Assembly: GCA_044371755.1 (NCBI GenBank)
Contig: JBILSZ010000032.1
Span: 1 to 26,743, forward strand
Direction: 5' to 3'
Origin: JAIXWP01 sp044371755
Lineage (GTDB): Bacteria > Bacteroidota > Bacteroidia > Flavobacteriales_D > Sanyastnellaceae
Length of the DNA stretch: 26,743 nucleotides
This document shows, one piece after another, positions 7,532-14,327 of this stretch (position 1 is the first letter of the stretch; each line of letters begins with the position of its first letter). A program made the position numbers and the translations under genes. Below the pieces are notes generated by a model. The model made no database searches. It was not told the DNA's origin and worked only from the letters and a program-made list of their open reading frames with translations.

Positions 7532-8563
7532 ATGATAACTTTTCCAGTAAATGCTCAAGATATAGAGCAATTTGAAAAATGTCTAGTTTGTCACAGTTCG
7601 GATATAGAACTTATTAGTGATGTTAAAATTAAAAATGGCATCACATATTTGGCCACTTCGCTTTGCAACCATTGTGGGCATGTATTCAGAAATATTAGAC
7701 CCACTGAAGCTTGGTTTATGAAAGCTTTTGATATTCGACATGCAGAGCAACAAGCAGCTGGAATCAACCCCATCAATCCAATTATAGAAGAAGACCGTTA
7801 CAAGCGCTACCATGCCATTGGCTCATTTTTTAGGAATCATTATCCAAATGTGAAGAGAGCTCTTGATGTTGGTTGTGGCCCCGGATCGGGCTTGAAGGCT
7901 TGGGAAGAGGTAGGATTGACAGCCAAGGGAGTAGATGCCGACGAATCGCGCGCTTCGTACGCACTCAAATTGGGCATGGATGTTTTCGTTGGAAAATGGC
8001 AGGATTTTCATTCCGATGAATTATTCGATGTTATCACATGTGTGCACTCACTCGAGCATTTTTATGATCCAGAAGTTTTCTTAAAAGAGATTGCTCGCCT
8101 TGCCAAAGAAGATGGCCTTTTGTACGTGGAAGTTCCAGATACTCTAGATCACGTCAAGGATTGGAATGATTCGCTGTACCTAGCTCACAATAGTAATTTT
8201 AATGCTTATAGCTTAGCGTTATTGGCTTGGTCAAATGGATGGGAGCCAGTAGAAAGGATCAATCCTTACGCGGGAACGGGACTGCACGAAGGACATTTAG
8301 CAATGGTCTTTAGAAAGAGAACTTCATCTTCGGTTGATTCGAGTGTGCTCCTTAGTAAAGACCAAGTGAATGGATATGGGGAAAAGATTAAAGTGCTCTA
8401 CGAACATCAAATGGAGCAGCCATTACCTCACCATTTCGCAATCAGCGCCATCAACGATTTATCCCTTTCCTTCAAAAGCAATTTGGAAGTGAAGAGAACA
8501 GTGGATGCCAATTATCAAGGCAGACAGGTGAATGTTCTAGAAAACGTAATCGAGATTTATTAA
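7532..8563 (+). CDS. Class I SAM-dependent methyltransferase with N-terminal zinc ribbon
   Basis: A 343-residue protein. The N-terminus has two CxxC knuckles (C17/C20 and C45/C48) that look like a structural zinc site. The Rossmann-type methyltransferase core follows, with motif I ALDVGCGPGSG at residues 110-120, the acidic VDADES after strand 2, and VITCVHSLEHFYDP, typical of the Methyltransf_23 group. A CxxC-containing N-terminus before such a core is seen in sugar C-methyltransferases and in many uncharacterised enzymes, so the substrate (sugar, lipid or small molecule) is open. It follows the tetR gene by 17 bases and is closed by a strong hairpin terminator shared with the convergent groEL. 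Confidence 0.85.
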   Translation: MITFPVNAQDIEQFEKCLVCHSSDIELISDVKIKNGITYLATSLCNHCGHVFRNIRPTEAWFMKAFDIRHAEQQAAGINPINPIIEEDRYKRYHAIGSFFRNHYPNVKRALDVGCGPGSGLKAWEEVGLTAKGVDADESRASYALKLGMDVFVGKWQDFHSDELFDVITCVHSLEHFYDPEVFLKEIARLAKEDGLLYVEVPDTLDHVKDWNDSLYLAHNSNFNAYSLALLAWSNGWEPVERINPYAGTGLHEGHLAMVFRKRTSSSVDSSVLLSKDQVNGYGEKIKVLYEHQMEQPLPHHFAISAINDLSLSFKSNLEVKRTVDANYQGRQVNVLENVIEIY

Positions 8564-8582
8564 GCAATAAATAGTTAAAAAT

Positions 8583-8616
8583 AAAGGCCTTCTCAATAAG
8601 AAGGCCTTTTTATTTT
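8583..8616. terminator. Bidirectional intrinsic terminator between methyltransferase and groEL
   Basis: Perfect 11-bp arms AAAGGCCTTCT (8583-8593) and AGAAGGCCTTT (8599-8609) enclose the loop CAATA. TTTTTATTTT follows on the plus strand, and on the minus strand the hairpin is followed by a T-rich stretch, so it can stop both convergent genes. Confidence 0.9.
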
Positions 8617-8619
8617 AAA

Positions 8620-8641
8620 ACCGAATGAACGTTCGTTCGGT
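8620..8641. promoter_or_regulatory. 22-bp palindrome, putative TetR operator (or groEL terminator hairpin)
   Basis: Halves ACCGAATGAAC and GTTCGTTCGGT pair at ten of eleven positions. The core GAACGTTC equals that at the tetR promoter, and the whole site matches 4081-4102 at 20 of 22 positions. It starts one base beyond the groEL stop codon, an odd place for an operator. On the minus strand four T follow it, so it may instead act as a groEL terminator hairpin. Confidence 0.5.
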
Positions 8642-8642
8642 A

Positions 8643-10274
8643 TTACATCATTCCACCCATTCCGCCGCCTGGCATAGCTGGCATAGCAGGACCTTCTTCT
8701 TTGATATCTGAAATCACACACTCTGTGGTGAGCAACATGCCAGCAATTGAAGCTGCGTTTTCCAATGCTACACGACTCACTTTCGTTGGGTCGATTACAC
8801 CAGCAGCGTAGAGGTTTTCAAAACGCTCATAGCGAGCATTGTATCCAAAATCATCTTTGCCCTCACGCACTTTCTGTACGATCACAGCACCCTCGCCACC
8901 TGCATTGGCCACGATCTGACGAAGCGGCTCTTCAATCGCTCGGCGAATGATTTGAATACCTGTATTCTCATCTTCATTTGAACCCACCAACTTTTCGAGG
9001 GCTGTTGCAGCGCGGATATAAGCTACGCCACCACCCGGTACGATTCCTTCTTCAACGGCAGCGCGAGTAGCATGCAATGCATCGTCTACGCGGTCTTTCT
9101 TTTCCTTCATTTCAACTTCAGTAGCAGCACCAACATACAGCACAGCTACACCACCAGCCAATTTCGCAAGACGCTCCTGAAGCTTCTCTCTATCATAGTC
9201 TGATGTGGTTTTTTCAATCTGAGATTTGATTTCAGCAATACGACCCTGAATCGCTTCTTTTTGACCAGAACCGTTTACAATGGTAGTGTTGTCTTTATCT
9301 ACTGTGATTTTTTCTGCACGACCCAAATCTTCGAGGCCAGCGTTTTCGAGTTTGAATCCAGTCTCTTCGCTGATTACGTTACCGCCTGTTAGCACAGCGA
9401 TATCTTGAAGCATTGCCTTTCTGCGATCACCGAATCCTGGAGCTTTTACTGCAGCGACTTTGAGTGCGCCACGGATCTTATTTACTACGAGCGCCGCGAG
9501 TGCTTCTCCATCTACATCCTCAGCGATGATAAGCAACGGGCGACCTGACTGAGCGGTCTTTTCGAGTACAGGCAACAATTCTTTCATGTTGCTGATTTTC
9601 TTATCGTAGATCAGGATGAAAGCGTTTTCGAGTTCAGCTTCTTGATTTTCAGCATTGGTCATGAAATAAGGGCTGAGATAACCGCGATCGAATTGCATAC
9701 CTTCTACAGTCTTTACCTCAGTCTCTGTACCCTTGGCTTCCTCGACAGTGATAACACCTTCGGTTCCCACTTTTTCCATTGCGAGGGCGATGAGGCTTCC
9801 GATGGCGTCGTCGTTGTTCGCCGAGATGCTTGCCACTTGCTTGATTTTATCGGTATCGCTTCCAACCGTTTTTGAAAGCTTCGCCAACTCAGCCACCACT
9901 GCTGCCACCGCTTTATCAATACCTCTTTTAAGATCCATAGGATTGGCTCCGCTGGCAACGTTTTTAAGGCCTGCTGTTACGATCGCTTGCGCGAGGACTG
10001 TGGCAGTTGTTGTTCCATCACCAGCTAGGTCAGCTGTTTTGGAAGCCACTTCTTTTACCATTTGAGCGCCCATATTTTCAATAGCGTCCTTGAGCTCGAT
10101 TTCTTTAGCTACTGTTACGCCATCTTTTGTGACTTGAGGAGCGCCAAATTTTTTATCGATCACCACATTTCTTCCCTTAGGACCTAAAGTTACTTTTACT
10201 GCGTTAGCCAAAGCATCAACACCCGCTTTCAACTTTTCGCGAGCTACTGTATCAAAGGTTATTTCTTTTGCCAT
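8643..10274 (-). CDS. groEL: Chaperonin GroEL (60 kDa, Hsp60)
   Basis: The cytoplasmic tetradecameric chaperonin that folds proteins in an ATP-driven cavity capped by GroES. The 543 residues match the normal length. Visible landmarks are the start MAKEITFDTVAREKLKAGV, the nucleotide loop TLGPKG (residues 29-34), the catalytic segment GDGTTT (85-90, with D86 equivalent to the E. coli D87 that binds magnesium), VEEGIVPGGGVAY, and the Gly-Met tail ending GGGMGGMM. It lies 33 bases downstream of groES in a standard groESL operon and ends just before a palindrome and a bidirectional terminator. No CIRCE element was seen upstream of the operon. Confidence 0.99.
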   Translation of the reverse strand: MAKEITFDTVAREKLKAGVDALANAVKVTLGPKGRNVVIDKKFGAPQVTKDGVTVAKEIELKDAIENMGAQMVKEVASKTADLAGDGTTTATVLAQAIVTAGLKNVASGANPMDLKRGIDKAVAAVVAELAKLSKTVGSDTDKIKQVASISANNDDAIGSLIALAMEKVGTEGVITVEEAKGTETEVKTVEGMQFDRGYLSPYFMTNAENQEAELENAFILIYDKKISNMKELLPVLEKTAQSGRPLLIIAEDVDGEALAALVVNKIRGALKVAAVKAPGFGDRRKAMLQDIAVLTGGNVISEETGFKLENAGLEDLGRAEKITVDKDNTTIVNGSGQKEAIQGRIAEIKSQIEKTTSDYDREKLQERLAKLAGGVAVLYVGAATEVEMKEKKDRVDDALHATRAAVEEGIVPGGGVAYIRAATALEKLVGSNEDENTGIQIIRRAIEEPLRQIVANAGGEGAVIVQKVREGKDDFGYNARYERFENLYAAGVIDPTKVSRVALENAASIAGMLLTTECVISDIKEEGPAMPAMPGGGMGGMM

Positions 10275-10307
10275 AATATTTTTTGTTAATTACGATTATT
10301 ACTTGAT

Positions 10308-10583
10308 TTATACGATTGCGAAGATGTCTGATTCGCGCATGATGAGATACTCTTTACCTTCTACGGTAATTTCAGTGCCTGCATACTTTCCGTAGAGCAC
10401 GGTGTCACCAACTTTTACAGTCATTGGCTCGTCCTTTTTGCCATTTCCAACAGCTACTACCGTTCCGCGCTGTGGCTTTTCTTTGGCGGTATCCGGAATG
10501 ATAATTCCACTTGCAGTGGTAGATTCTGCCGGAGCGGCTTCTACAATGACTCTGTCTGCTAGAGGTTTGATTGAAACTGACAT
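10308..10583 (-). CDS. groES: Co-chaperonin GroES
   Basis: A 91-residue heptameric lid of the GroEL cavity. It opens MSVSIKPLADRVIVEAAPAE; the mobile loop that contacts GroEL is around TTASGIIIPDTAKEKPQRG, followed by GTVVAVGNGKKDE and the C-terminal LYGKYAGTEI and MRESDIFAIV, all standard. It is the first gene of groESL. The 172 bases upstream, back to secG, hold the secG terminator, repeated TGTCA words and no obvious TAnnTTTG element. Its promoter type is therefore uncertain. Confidence 0.98.
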   Translation of the reverse strand: MSVSIKPLADRVIVEAAPAESTTASGIIIPDTAKEKPQRGTVVAVGNGKKDEPMTVKVGDTVLYGKYAGTEITVEGKEYLIMRESDIFAIV

Positions 10584-10633
10584 ACTTAATATAATTTATG
10601 GTTAAACTTTTTTGTTTTGATTCTGCCCGCGAA

Positions 10634-10650
10634 TGTCACTTTTTGTGCCA
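10634..10650 (-). promoter_or_regulatory. Candidate groES upstream element (TGTCAC-N5-GTGCCA)
   Basis: On the minus strand this reads TGGCACAAAAAGTGACA. It is an imperfect inverted repeat (one mismatch), and TTGGCAC resembles a sigma-54 -24 box, but the -12 position reads GA where GC is required. It could be a regulator site or a degenerate sigma-54 promoter. It lies about 50 bases before the groES start. Confidence 0.25.
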
Positions 10651-10695
10651 AGCACCAAATCAGGTCGAGGTCTGCAAAAAATGTCAGTGATGGGC

Positions 10696-10730
10696 AAAAA
10701 AAATGTCAGTGCGTTTGACACACTGACATT
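10696..10730 (-). terminator. Intrinsic terminator of secG
   Basis: Read on the minus strand, 10-bp arms AATGTCAGTG and CACTGACATT (plus-strand 10721-10730 and 10702-10711) enclose a 9-base loop and run into eight T. A second copy of the 3' arm with its own six-T run lies at 10676-10689. This separates the secG operon from groESL. Confidence 0.85.
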
Positions 10731-10755
10731 CTATTGTGGTGAAAATTGTCTATTT

Positions 10756-11073
10756 TTATTGAGCAGCTGGATCCTGGCCGGCTGCACCAGTTCCATCACC
10801 AGCAGCACCTTCAGGTTGCTCAGTGTTGGTGTCATCTAATACTGGAGTAGAAGGAGTATAGAAAGCAGCAGATGCTAGGCAAAGAACAAAAAGAGATATG
10901 GCTAAATACCATGTCGCTTTTTCCAAAAAATCTACTGTGCGTTGTACACCGCCAATTTGTGTTGCTCCCTGAAATCCAGCAGCAAGACCGCCACCTTTGG
11001 GGCTCTGCATCAAAACGACCAATCCAAGGGCCAAGCAAACAATGATAATGAGTACAATAATAAACGTTGCCAT
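10756..11073 (-). CDS. secG: Preprotein translocase subunit SecG
   Basis: A small inner-membrane subunit of the SecYEG channel that speeds protein export. Its 105 residues show two membrane helices (about 3-20 and 53-73) joined by the conserved cytoplasmic loop LMQSPKGGGLAAGF. The polar C-terminal tail (TEQPEGAAGDGTGAAGQDPAAQ) is variable in the family. It is the last gene of the sigma-54 activator-lptE-repeat protein-secG unit, 8 bases after the repeat protein, and a hairpin terminator follows its stop. Confidence 0.95.
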   Translation of the reverse strand: MATFIIVLIIIVCLALGLVVLMQSPKGGGLAAGFQGATQIGGVQRTVDFLEKATWYLAISLFVLCLASAAFYTPSTPVLDDTNTEQPEGAAGDGTGAAGQDPAAQ

Positions 11074-11081
11074 AACTACTA

Positions 11082-12500
11082 TTACTTTTTAAGTTGGTTC
11101 AAATTTTTTAATTGGGCTGCAAAGTAAACGCTTTTTTCTGGATGAAGCACCATTAATTGACGATAAACCTTTCGAGCCTTATCAATTTTTCCTTGTTGAG
11201 CAAACAACTTGGCCATGGTTTCGGTCACAAAAGTCATATCATCCTCCAAACTATCCTTGCCCAAGTTGTCTTTAATGGGGTATTCGGCCGCCTTGCCAGG
11301 TGTGATTTTCGGTTGCTGTTGAATGAACTTGTCAATCAAAGATTGCTGATGAGCCCGTGGTCCTGCAACCTGCATCTTTTGCACTGTCACGCTTGGCCCA
11401 GCAATATCTGTTTTTTCGATTGCTGCTTTAGCTAAACTTTCAGGGGTTTCAGGAGTGAGCTCGGAGGCTGGTTTTGTTTTCTCCTCAGTTTTCTTGGGTA
11501 ACGTGCCTTTTTGTTTTGCAGCTTTCCACATCATCCATTCTGCATAAGTGCGAGGCTCTTCTATTTGCTGTTGTTCTAGTTCTCGTTCTGCCTCATCCTG
11601 CACCTGCCCATGAATGGGCAGACTATTAACCCGACCCTCTCGTTCCTCTATCCCTTGTTCCCTTATTCCTTGTTCTCGTTCCTGTTCTCGTTCTTCTTCC
11701 CCTGTTCCTTGTTCCCCTGTTCTTTGTTCCTTGTTCCCTTGTTCTCGTTCTTCTTCCACCTCTAATTCTATGGTGCTCTGAATTGCCTCCACAAGGATGT
11801 TCTGCGTCATATCATCCAAGTCCTTCGCATGGATTTCTTCTCGTTCTCGTTCTTGTTCTTGTTCTTGTTCTGCCTCATCCTCCACCTGCCCATGAATGGG
11901 CAGGCTATCAACCTGAACCTCTCGTTCCTCTATCCCTAGTTCCCTCGTTCCTTGTTCCCTTGTTCCTTGTTCCCTTGTTCCTTGTTCCCCTGTTCCTTGT
12001 TCCCTCGTTCCTTGTTCCCTTGTTCCTTGTTCCCTTGTTCCTTGTTCCCTTGTTCCTTGTTCCCTCGTTCCTTGTTCCCTCGTTCCTTGTTCCCCTGTTC
12101 CTTGTTCCCTTGTTCCTTGTTCCCTTGTTCCTTGTTCCCCTGTTCCTTGTTCCCTTGTTCCTTGTTCCCCTGTTCCTTCTTCCCCTGTTCCTTGTTCCCT
12201 TGTTCCTTGTTCCCCTGTTCCTTCTTCCCCTGTTCCTTCTTCCCCTGTTCCTTGTTCTTCAACCCCTTCTTCCCCCGTTATATACTGGTAAAGAGTCTTT
12301 CTATCCAATGCATAGACCGCGGCCTTCTGAAGTTGGTCCGCAAAACGGTGGTCATTTTTTTCTTGATAAAGCTTGGCGAGTAAGATCTGAGCGGCCGTGA
12401 AGTATGGATACATCTCGCGCACACTCTCCATTTCCTCAATGGAAATACCTTCCCTCAAACGAGGATTTTCGATGGCGCTATAGATGAGGTTTCTATCCAT
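11082..12500 (-). CDS. Conserved hypothetical protein with TPR-like ends and a 21-unit pentapeptide repeat
   Basis: A 472-residue protein, probably cytoplasmic; no signal peptide or membrane helix is seen. Residues 1-75 (YPYFTAAQILLAKLYQEKND, FADQLQKAAVYALDRKTLYQYI) and the C-terminal 45 (TETMAKLFAQQGKIDKARKVYRQLMVLHPEK) look like helical TPR-type segments. Between them, residues 82-186 are 21 copies of E[QE]GT[GR]; then come two copies of a motif around SLPIHGQV separated by a unique stretch, all strongly acidic and probably disordered. The gene sits 2 bases after lptE and 8 before secG, so it is co-transcribed with envelope genes. Function is unknown. The ends look like a conserved scaffold into which repeats have expanded. 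Confidence 0.8.
   Translation of the reverse strand: MDRNLIYSAIENPRLREGISIEEMESVREMYPYFTAAQILLAKLYQEKNDHRFADQLQKAAVYALDRKTLYQYITGEEGVEEQGTGEEGTGEEGTGEQGTREQGTGEEGTGEQGTREQGTGEQGTREQGTREQGTGEQGTREQGTREQGTREQGTREQGTREQGTREQGTGEQGTREQGTREQGTRELGIEEREVQVDSLPIHGQVEDEAEQEQEQEREREEIHAKDLDDMTQNILVEAIQSTIELEVEEEREQGNKEQRTGEQGTGEEEREQEREQGIREQGIEEREGRVNSLPIHGQVQDEAERELEQQQIEEPRTYAEWMMWKAAKQKGTLPKKTEEKTKPASELTPETPESLAKAAIEKTDIAGPSVTVQKMQVAGPRAHQQSLIDKFIQQQPKITPGKAAEYPIKDNLGKDSLEDDMTFVTETMAKLFAQQGKIDKARKVYRQLMVLHPEKSVYFAAQLKNLNQLKK
11587..11663 (-). repeat. 77-bp dispersed direct repeat, copy B, with internal palindrome
   Basis: About 92% identical by eye (6 differences in 77) to 11869-11945, in the same orientation. 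It contains the palindrome CTGCCCATGAATGGGCAG (11604-11621). It is translated in frame as part of the repeat protein (SLPIHGQV on the coding strand). Confidence 0.75.
11869..11945 (-). repeat. 77-bp dispersed direct repeat, copy A, with internal palindrome
   Basis: Partner of 11587-11663, with the same palindrome at 11886-11903. It directly abuts the 15-bp tandem array. The pairing of a palindromic block with adjacent AAGGAAC-type repeats is the same at both copies, which suggests the unit was copied as a whole. Confidence 0.75.
11943..12257 (-). repeat. Tandem repeat array, 21 x 15 bp, inside a coding region
   Basis: On the coding strand each 15-bp unit joins a 7-mer AAGGAAC and an 8-mer AAGGGAAC (variants with CAGGGG or GAAGGGG). 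The unit length is a multiple of three, so gain or loss keeps the frame and encodes E[QE]GT[GR]. Variants are interspersed, showing repeated unequal copying. The unit lacks stop codons in several frames, which creates long spurious ORFs on both strands. Confidence 0.95.
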
Positions 12501-12502
12501 GA

Positions 12503-13000
12503 TTACCAGTTGCCCACACTTGCATTATATATTTCTTGTAATAATTGGTCGTTGATGTCTGTCCACAATTTTTCTTCTACAGACAACAAGTCTAAGGCCG
12601 CGTCAAAGTCGGCAAATTTCGAAAAGGTCTTGTCAAAACTCAAATCAGGCTCAAGGGTATTCGTATATTTTACTTTGATGGTAATATTCAATCGGTTCAA
12701 GGAAGCTGTTTCGTTTCCTTGAATAGCCACAGGAGCTATGCGATATTCGGTAATGTATCCTTCATATCGTAAGTCACCATTATTCTCCGCAATCTTTAAT
12801 GGACTTTGGCTCAGCAAAAGGTCTTTTAAACTTTCTGTGAGCCGCTGAGCATAAATAGGACTTGCCAACGCTGTTTGAGACTTGAACAAATCCACAGAGA
12901 ATGTCGATGCTCCACTAAATTGCCCTCCAGACAAGGAATACCTCACGGTGCAGCCGCTGAGAACGGCAACCAATAAAATATATGAAAGCAATCGATTCAT
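12503..13000 (-). CDS. lptE: LPS assembly lipoprotein LptE (Bacteroidota type)
   Basis: A 165-residue outer-membrane lipoprotein that plugs LptD and helps place LPS in the outer leaflet. The signal sequence MNRLLSYILLVAVLSGC ends in lipobox LSGC with lipidated C17. The mature part shows the family pattern YSLSGGQFSGASTFSVDLF, then LRYEGYITEYRIAPVAIQGNE, NRLNITIKVKY and the final NASVGNW. It starts directly after the sigma-54 activator stop with no spacer and is followed after 2 bases by the repeat protein gene, so it belongs to that operon. The match to Bacteroidota LptE is strong although this family diverges from E. coli LptE. Confidence 0.9.
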   Translation of the reverse strand: MNRLLSYILLVAVLSGCTVRYSLSGGQFSGASTFSVDLFKSQTALASPIYAQRLTESLKDLLLSQSPLKIAENNGDLRYEGYITEYRIAPVAIQGNETASLNRLNITIKVKYTNTLEPDLSFDKTFSKFADFDAALDLLSVEEKLWTDINDQLLQEIYNASVGNW

Positions 13001-14257
13001 TTATTTCGCTAAGTTGTACTCTTTGATTTTTCGATAGAGGGTGCGCTCGGAAATACCAAGTTCTTGAGCAGCATATTTTCGCTTGTTTTTGTGCTTTTGC
13101 AGTGCCTTTTTGATCAAATCTTTTTCGCTATCGGTTAGACTGAGCGACTCTTCCACCTCTTCATGCGAAGTGTGAGTCACGCTCATCTCGGATGGCCTCG
13201 TTTGAGGAAGGTGAATTACACTATTGTTTAACGGATTGGCAAACGTTTCATCCTCATGCTCAATTGTGGTTTCCTCTTGAAAAACCCGATCAAAAAGTGC
13301 GGCATTTTCCTGGCTCGGAACAAAGCTTCCACCACTTTGTATCATCCCCAGCACCAACTTTTTTAAATCTTGCAAATCATTTTTCATATCGAAGAGGACC
13401 TTGTATAAAATCTCTCTTTCGGTAAAGTCTTGTCCCCCCCCGTTTTTCCCCACCACCATGGGCTTGCTATTGAAGCTATCAGATGGCAGATATTTAGAAA
13501 GCGATTGAGAAGAAACATTTCTATCTTCTTCCAAAACGCTCATTTGTTCAGTAATATTTTTTAATTGGCGCACATTACCAGGCCAATTATAGGATGTAAT
13601 CAATTGAAGCGCATCTGGCGTAAGTTGCAAGGGCGGCATCTTATACTTTTCTGAAAAATCGGTAGTGAATTTTTTAAAAAGCATTTCAATATCCCCACGG
13701 CGCTCGCGTAGTGAGGGCATATTGATGGGGACTTGGTTGAGTCGATAATACAAATCTTCTCTAAACTTTCCTTGTTGCAAAGCTGTGCTGAAGTCCACAT
13801 TTGTAGCTGCCACCACGCGTACATTAGTCTTAATCACTTTCGATGACCCCACACGTATGATCTCTCCAGTTTCGAGCACACGGAGCAGTCGCACTTGAGT
13901 CCCCAAAGGCAATTCTGCGACCTCATCTAAGAATATAGTGCCTCCGTTGGCTTCTTCGAAATAACCTTTGCGCGCTTCGTGCGCTCCGGTGAAGCTACCT
14001 TTTTCGTGACCAAACAGTTCACTATCAATGGTGCCCTCGGGGATAGCACCGCAGTTCACGGCGATATAAGGTCCGTGCTTTCTAGCGCTTAATTGATGAA
14101 TGATTTTAGGTATGACTTCTTTACCAACACCACTCTCTCCGTTTATTAAAACAGATATGTTGGTTGGAGCCACTTGCACGGCCACGTCGAGCGCGCGATT
14201 GAGCAAGGGCGAATTTCCTATAATCTCAAAACGTTGTTTTACTGATTGAATGTCCAT
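13001..14257 (-). CDS. Sigma-54-interacting transcriptional activator (AAA+ with Fis HTH)
   Basis: A 418-residue enhancer-binding protein that has no N-terminal sensor domain: the AAA+ module begins almost at once. Walker A is GESGVGKE (40-47), the sigma-54-contacting loop is GSFTGA (87-92; GAFTGA with Ala to Ser), Walker B is TIFLDE (107-112), and the arginine-finger region is LYYRLNQVPINMPSLRERRGDI. A variable linker with a GGG run (about 273-275, encoded by a G8 tract) leads to a C-terminal Fis-type helix-turn-helix (KRKYAAQELGISERTLYRKIKEY). It would drive open-complex formation at sigma-54 promoters. Lack of a receiver suggests control by expression level or a partner. It leads the lptE-secG operon. 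Confidence 0.93.
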   Translation of the reverse strand: MDIQSVKQRFEIIGNSPLLNRALDVAVQVAPTNISVLINGESGVGKEVIPKIIHQLSARKHGPYIAVNCGAIPEGTIDSELFGHEKGSFTGAHEARKGYFEEANGGTIFLDEVAELPLGTQVRLLRVLETGEIIRVGSSKVIKTNVRVVAATNVDFSTALQQGKFREDLYYRLNQVPINMPSLRERRGDIEMLFKKFTTDFSEKYKMPPLQLTPDALQLITSYNWPGNVRQLKNITEQMSVLEEDRNVSSQSLSKYLPSDSFNSKPMVVGKNGGGQDFTEREILYKVLFDMKNDLQDLKKLVLGMIQSGGSFVPSQENAALFDRVFQEETTIEHEDETFANPLNNSVIHLPQTRPSEMSVTHTSHEEVEESLSLTDSEKDLIKKALQKHKNKRKYAAQELGISERTLYRKIKEYNLAK

Positions 14258-14273
14258 AGTGATTTTGGGGCTA

Positions 14274-14297
14274 CGAATATACTGACGAACTGTCAGT
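14274..14297 (-). promoter_or_regulatory. Candidate promoter and overlapping inverted repeat for the sigma-54 activator operon
   Basis: On the minus strand TATATTCG (14274-14281) is a one-mismatch -7 element 17 bases before the start. It abuts an inverted repeat with arms ACTGAC (14281-14286) and GTCAGT (14292-14297), placed where a repressor could act. No clear -33 TTG is seen. Confidence 0.35.
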
Positions 14298-14327
14298 CTC
14301 CGAGCCTAAAAACATGTTAAGGTAAAA

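Noticed and set aside
10674..10695. A sigma-54 promoter made of TGACAT and the T-run with GC
   Set aside because: The GG-to-GC spacing is eight rather than ten for this copy, and the T-run is better explained as part of a terminator.
10633..10839. 68-residue plus-strand ORF in the groES-secG gap
   Set aside because: It crosses the secG terminator and the secG coding strand and has no homology-like features.
11943..12257. CRISPR array
   Set aside because: Units are 15 bp, directly abutting, with no unique spacers, and they are translated in frame.
11936..12262. 108-residue minus-strand ORF of KEQGN repeats
   Set aside because: A shifted frame of the same array with no sequence beyond the repeat.
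11783..12400. 205- and 143-residue plus-strand ORFs rich in FLVPL and CSLFP repeats
   Set aside because: They are the reverse-strand reading of the 15-bp tandem array, which has no stops in these frames. The minus-strand frame has conserved-looking ends and operon spacing.
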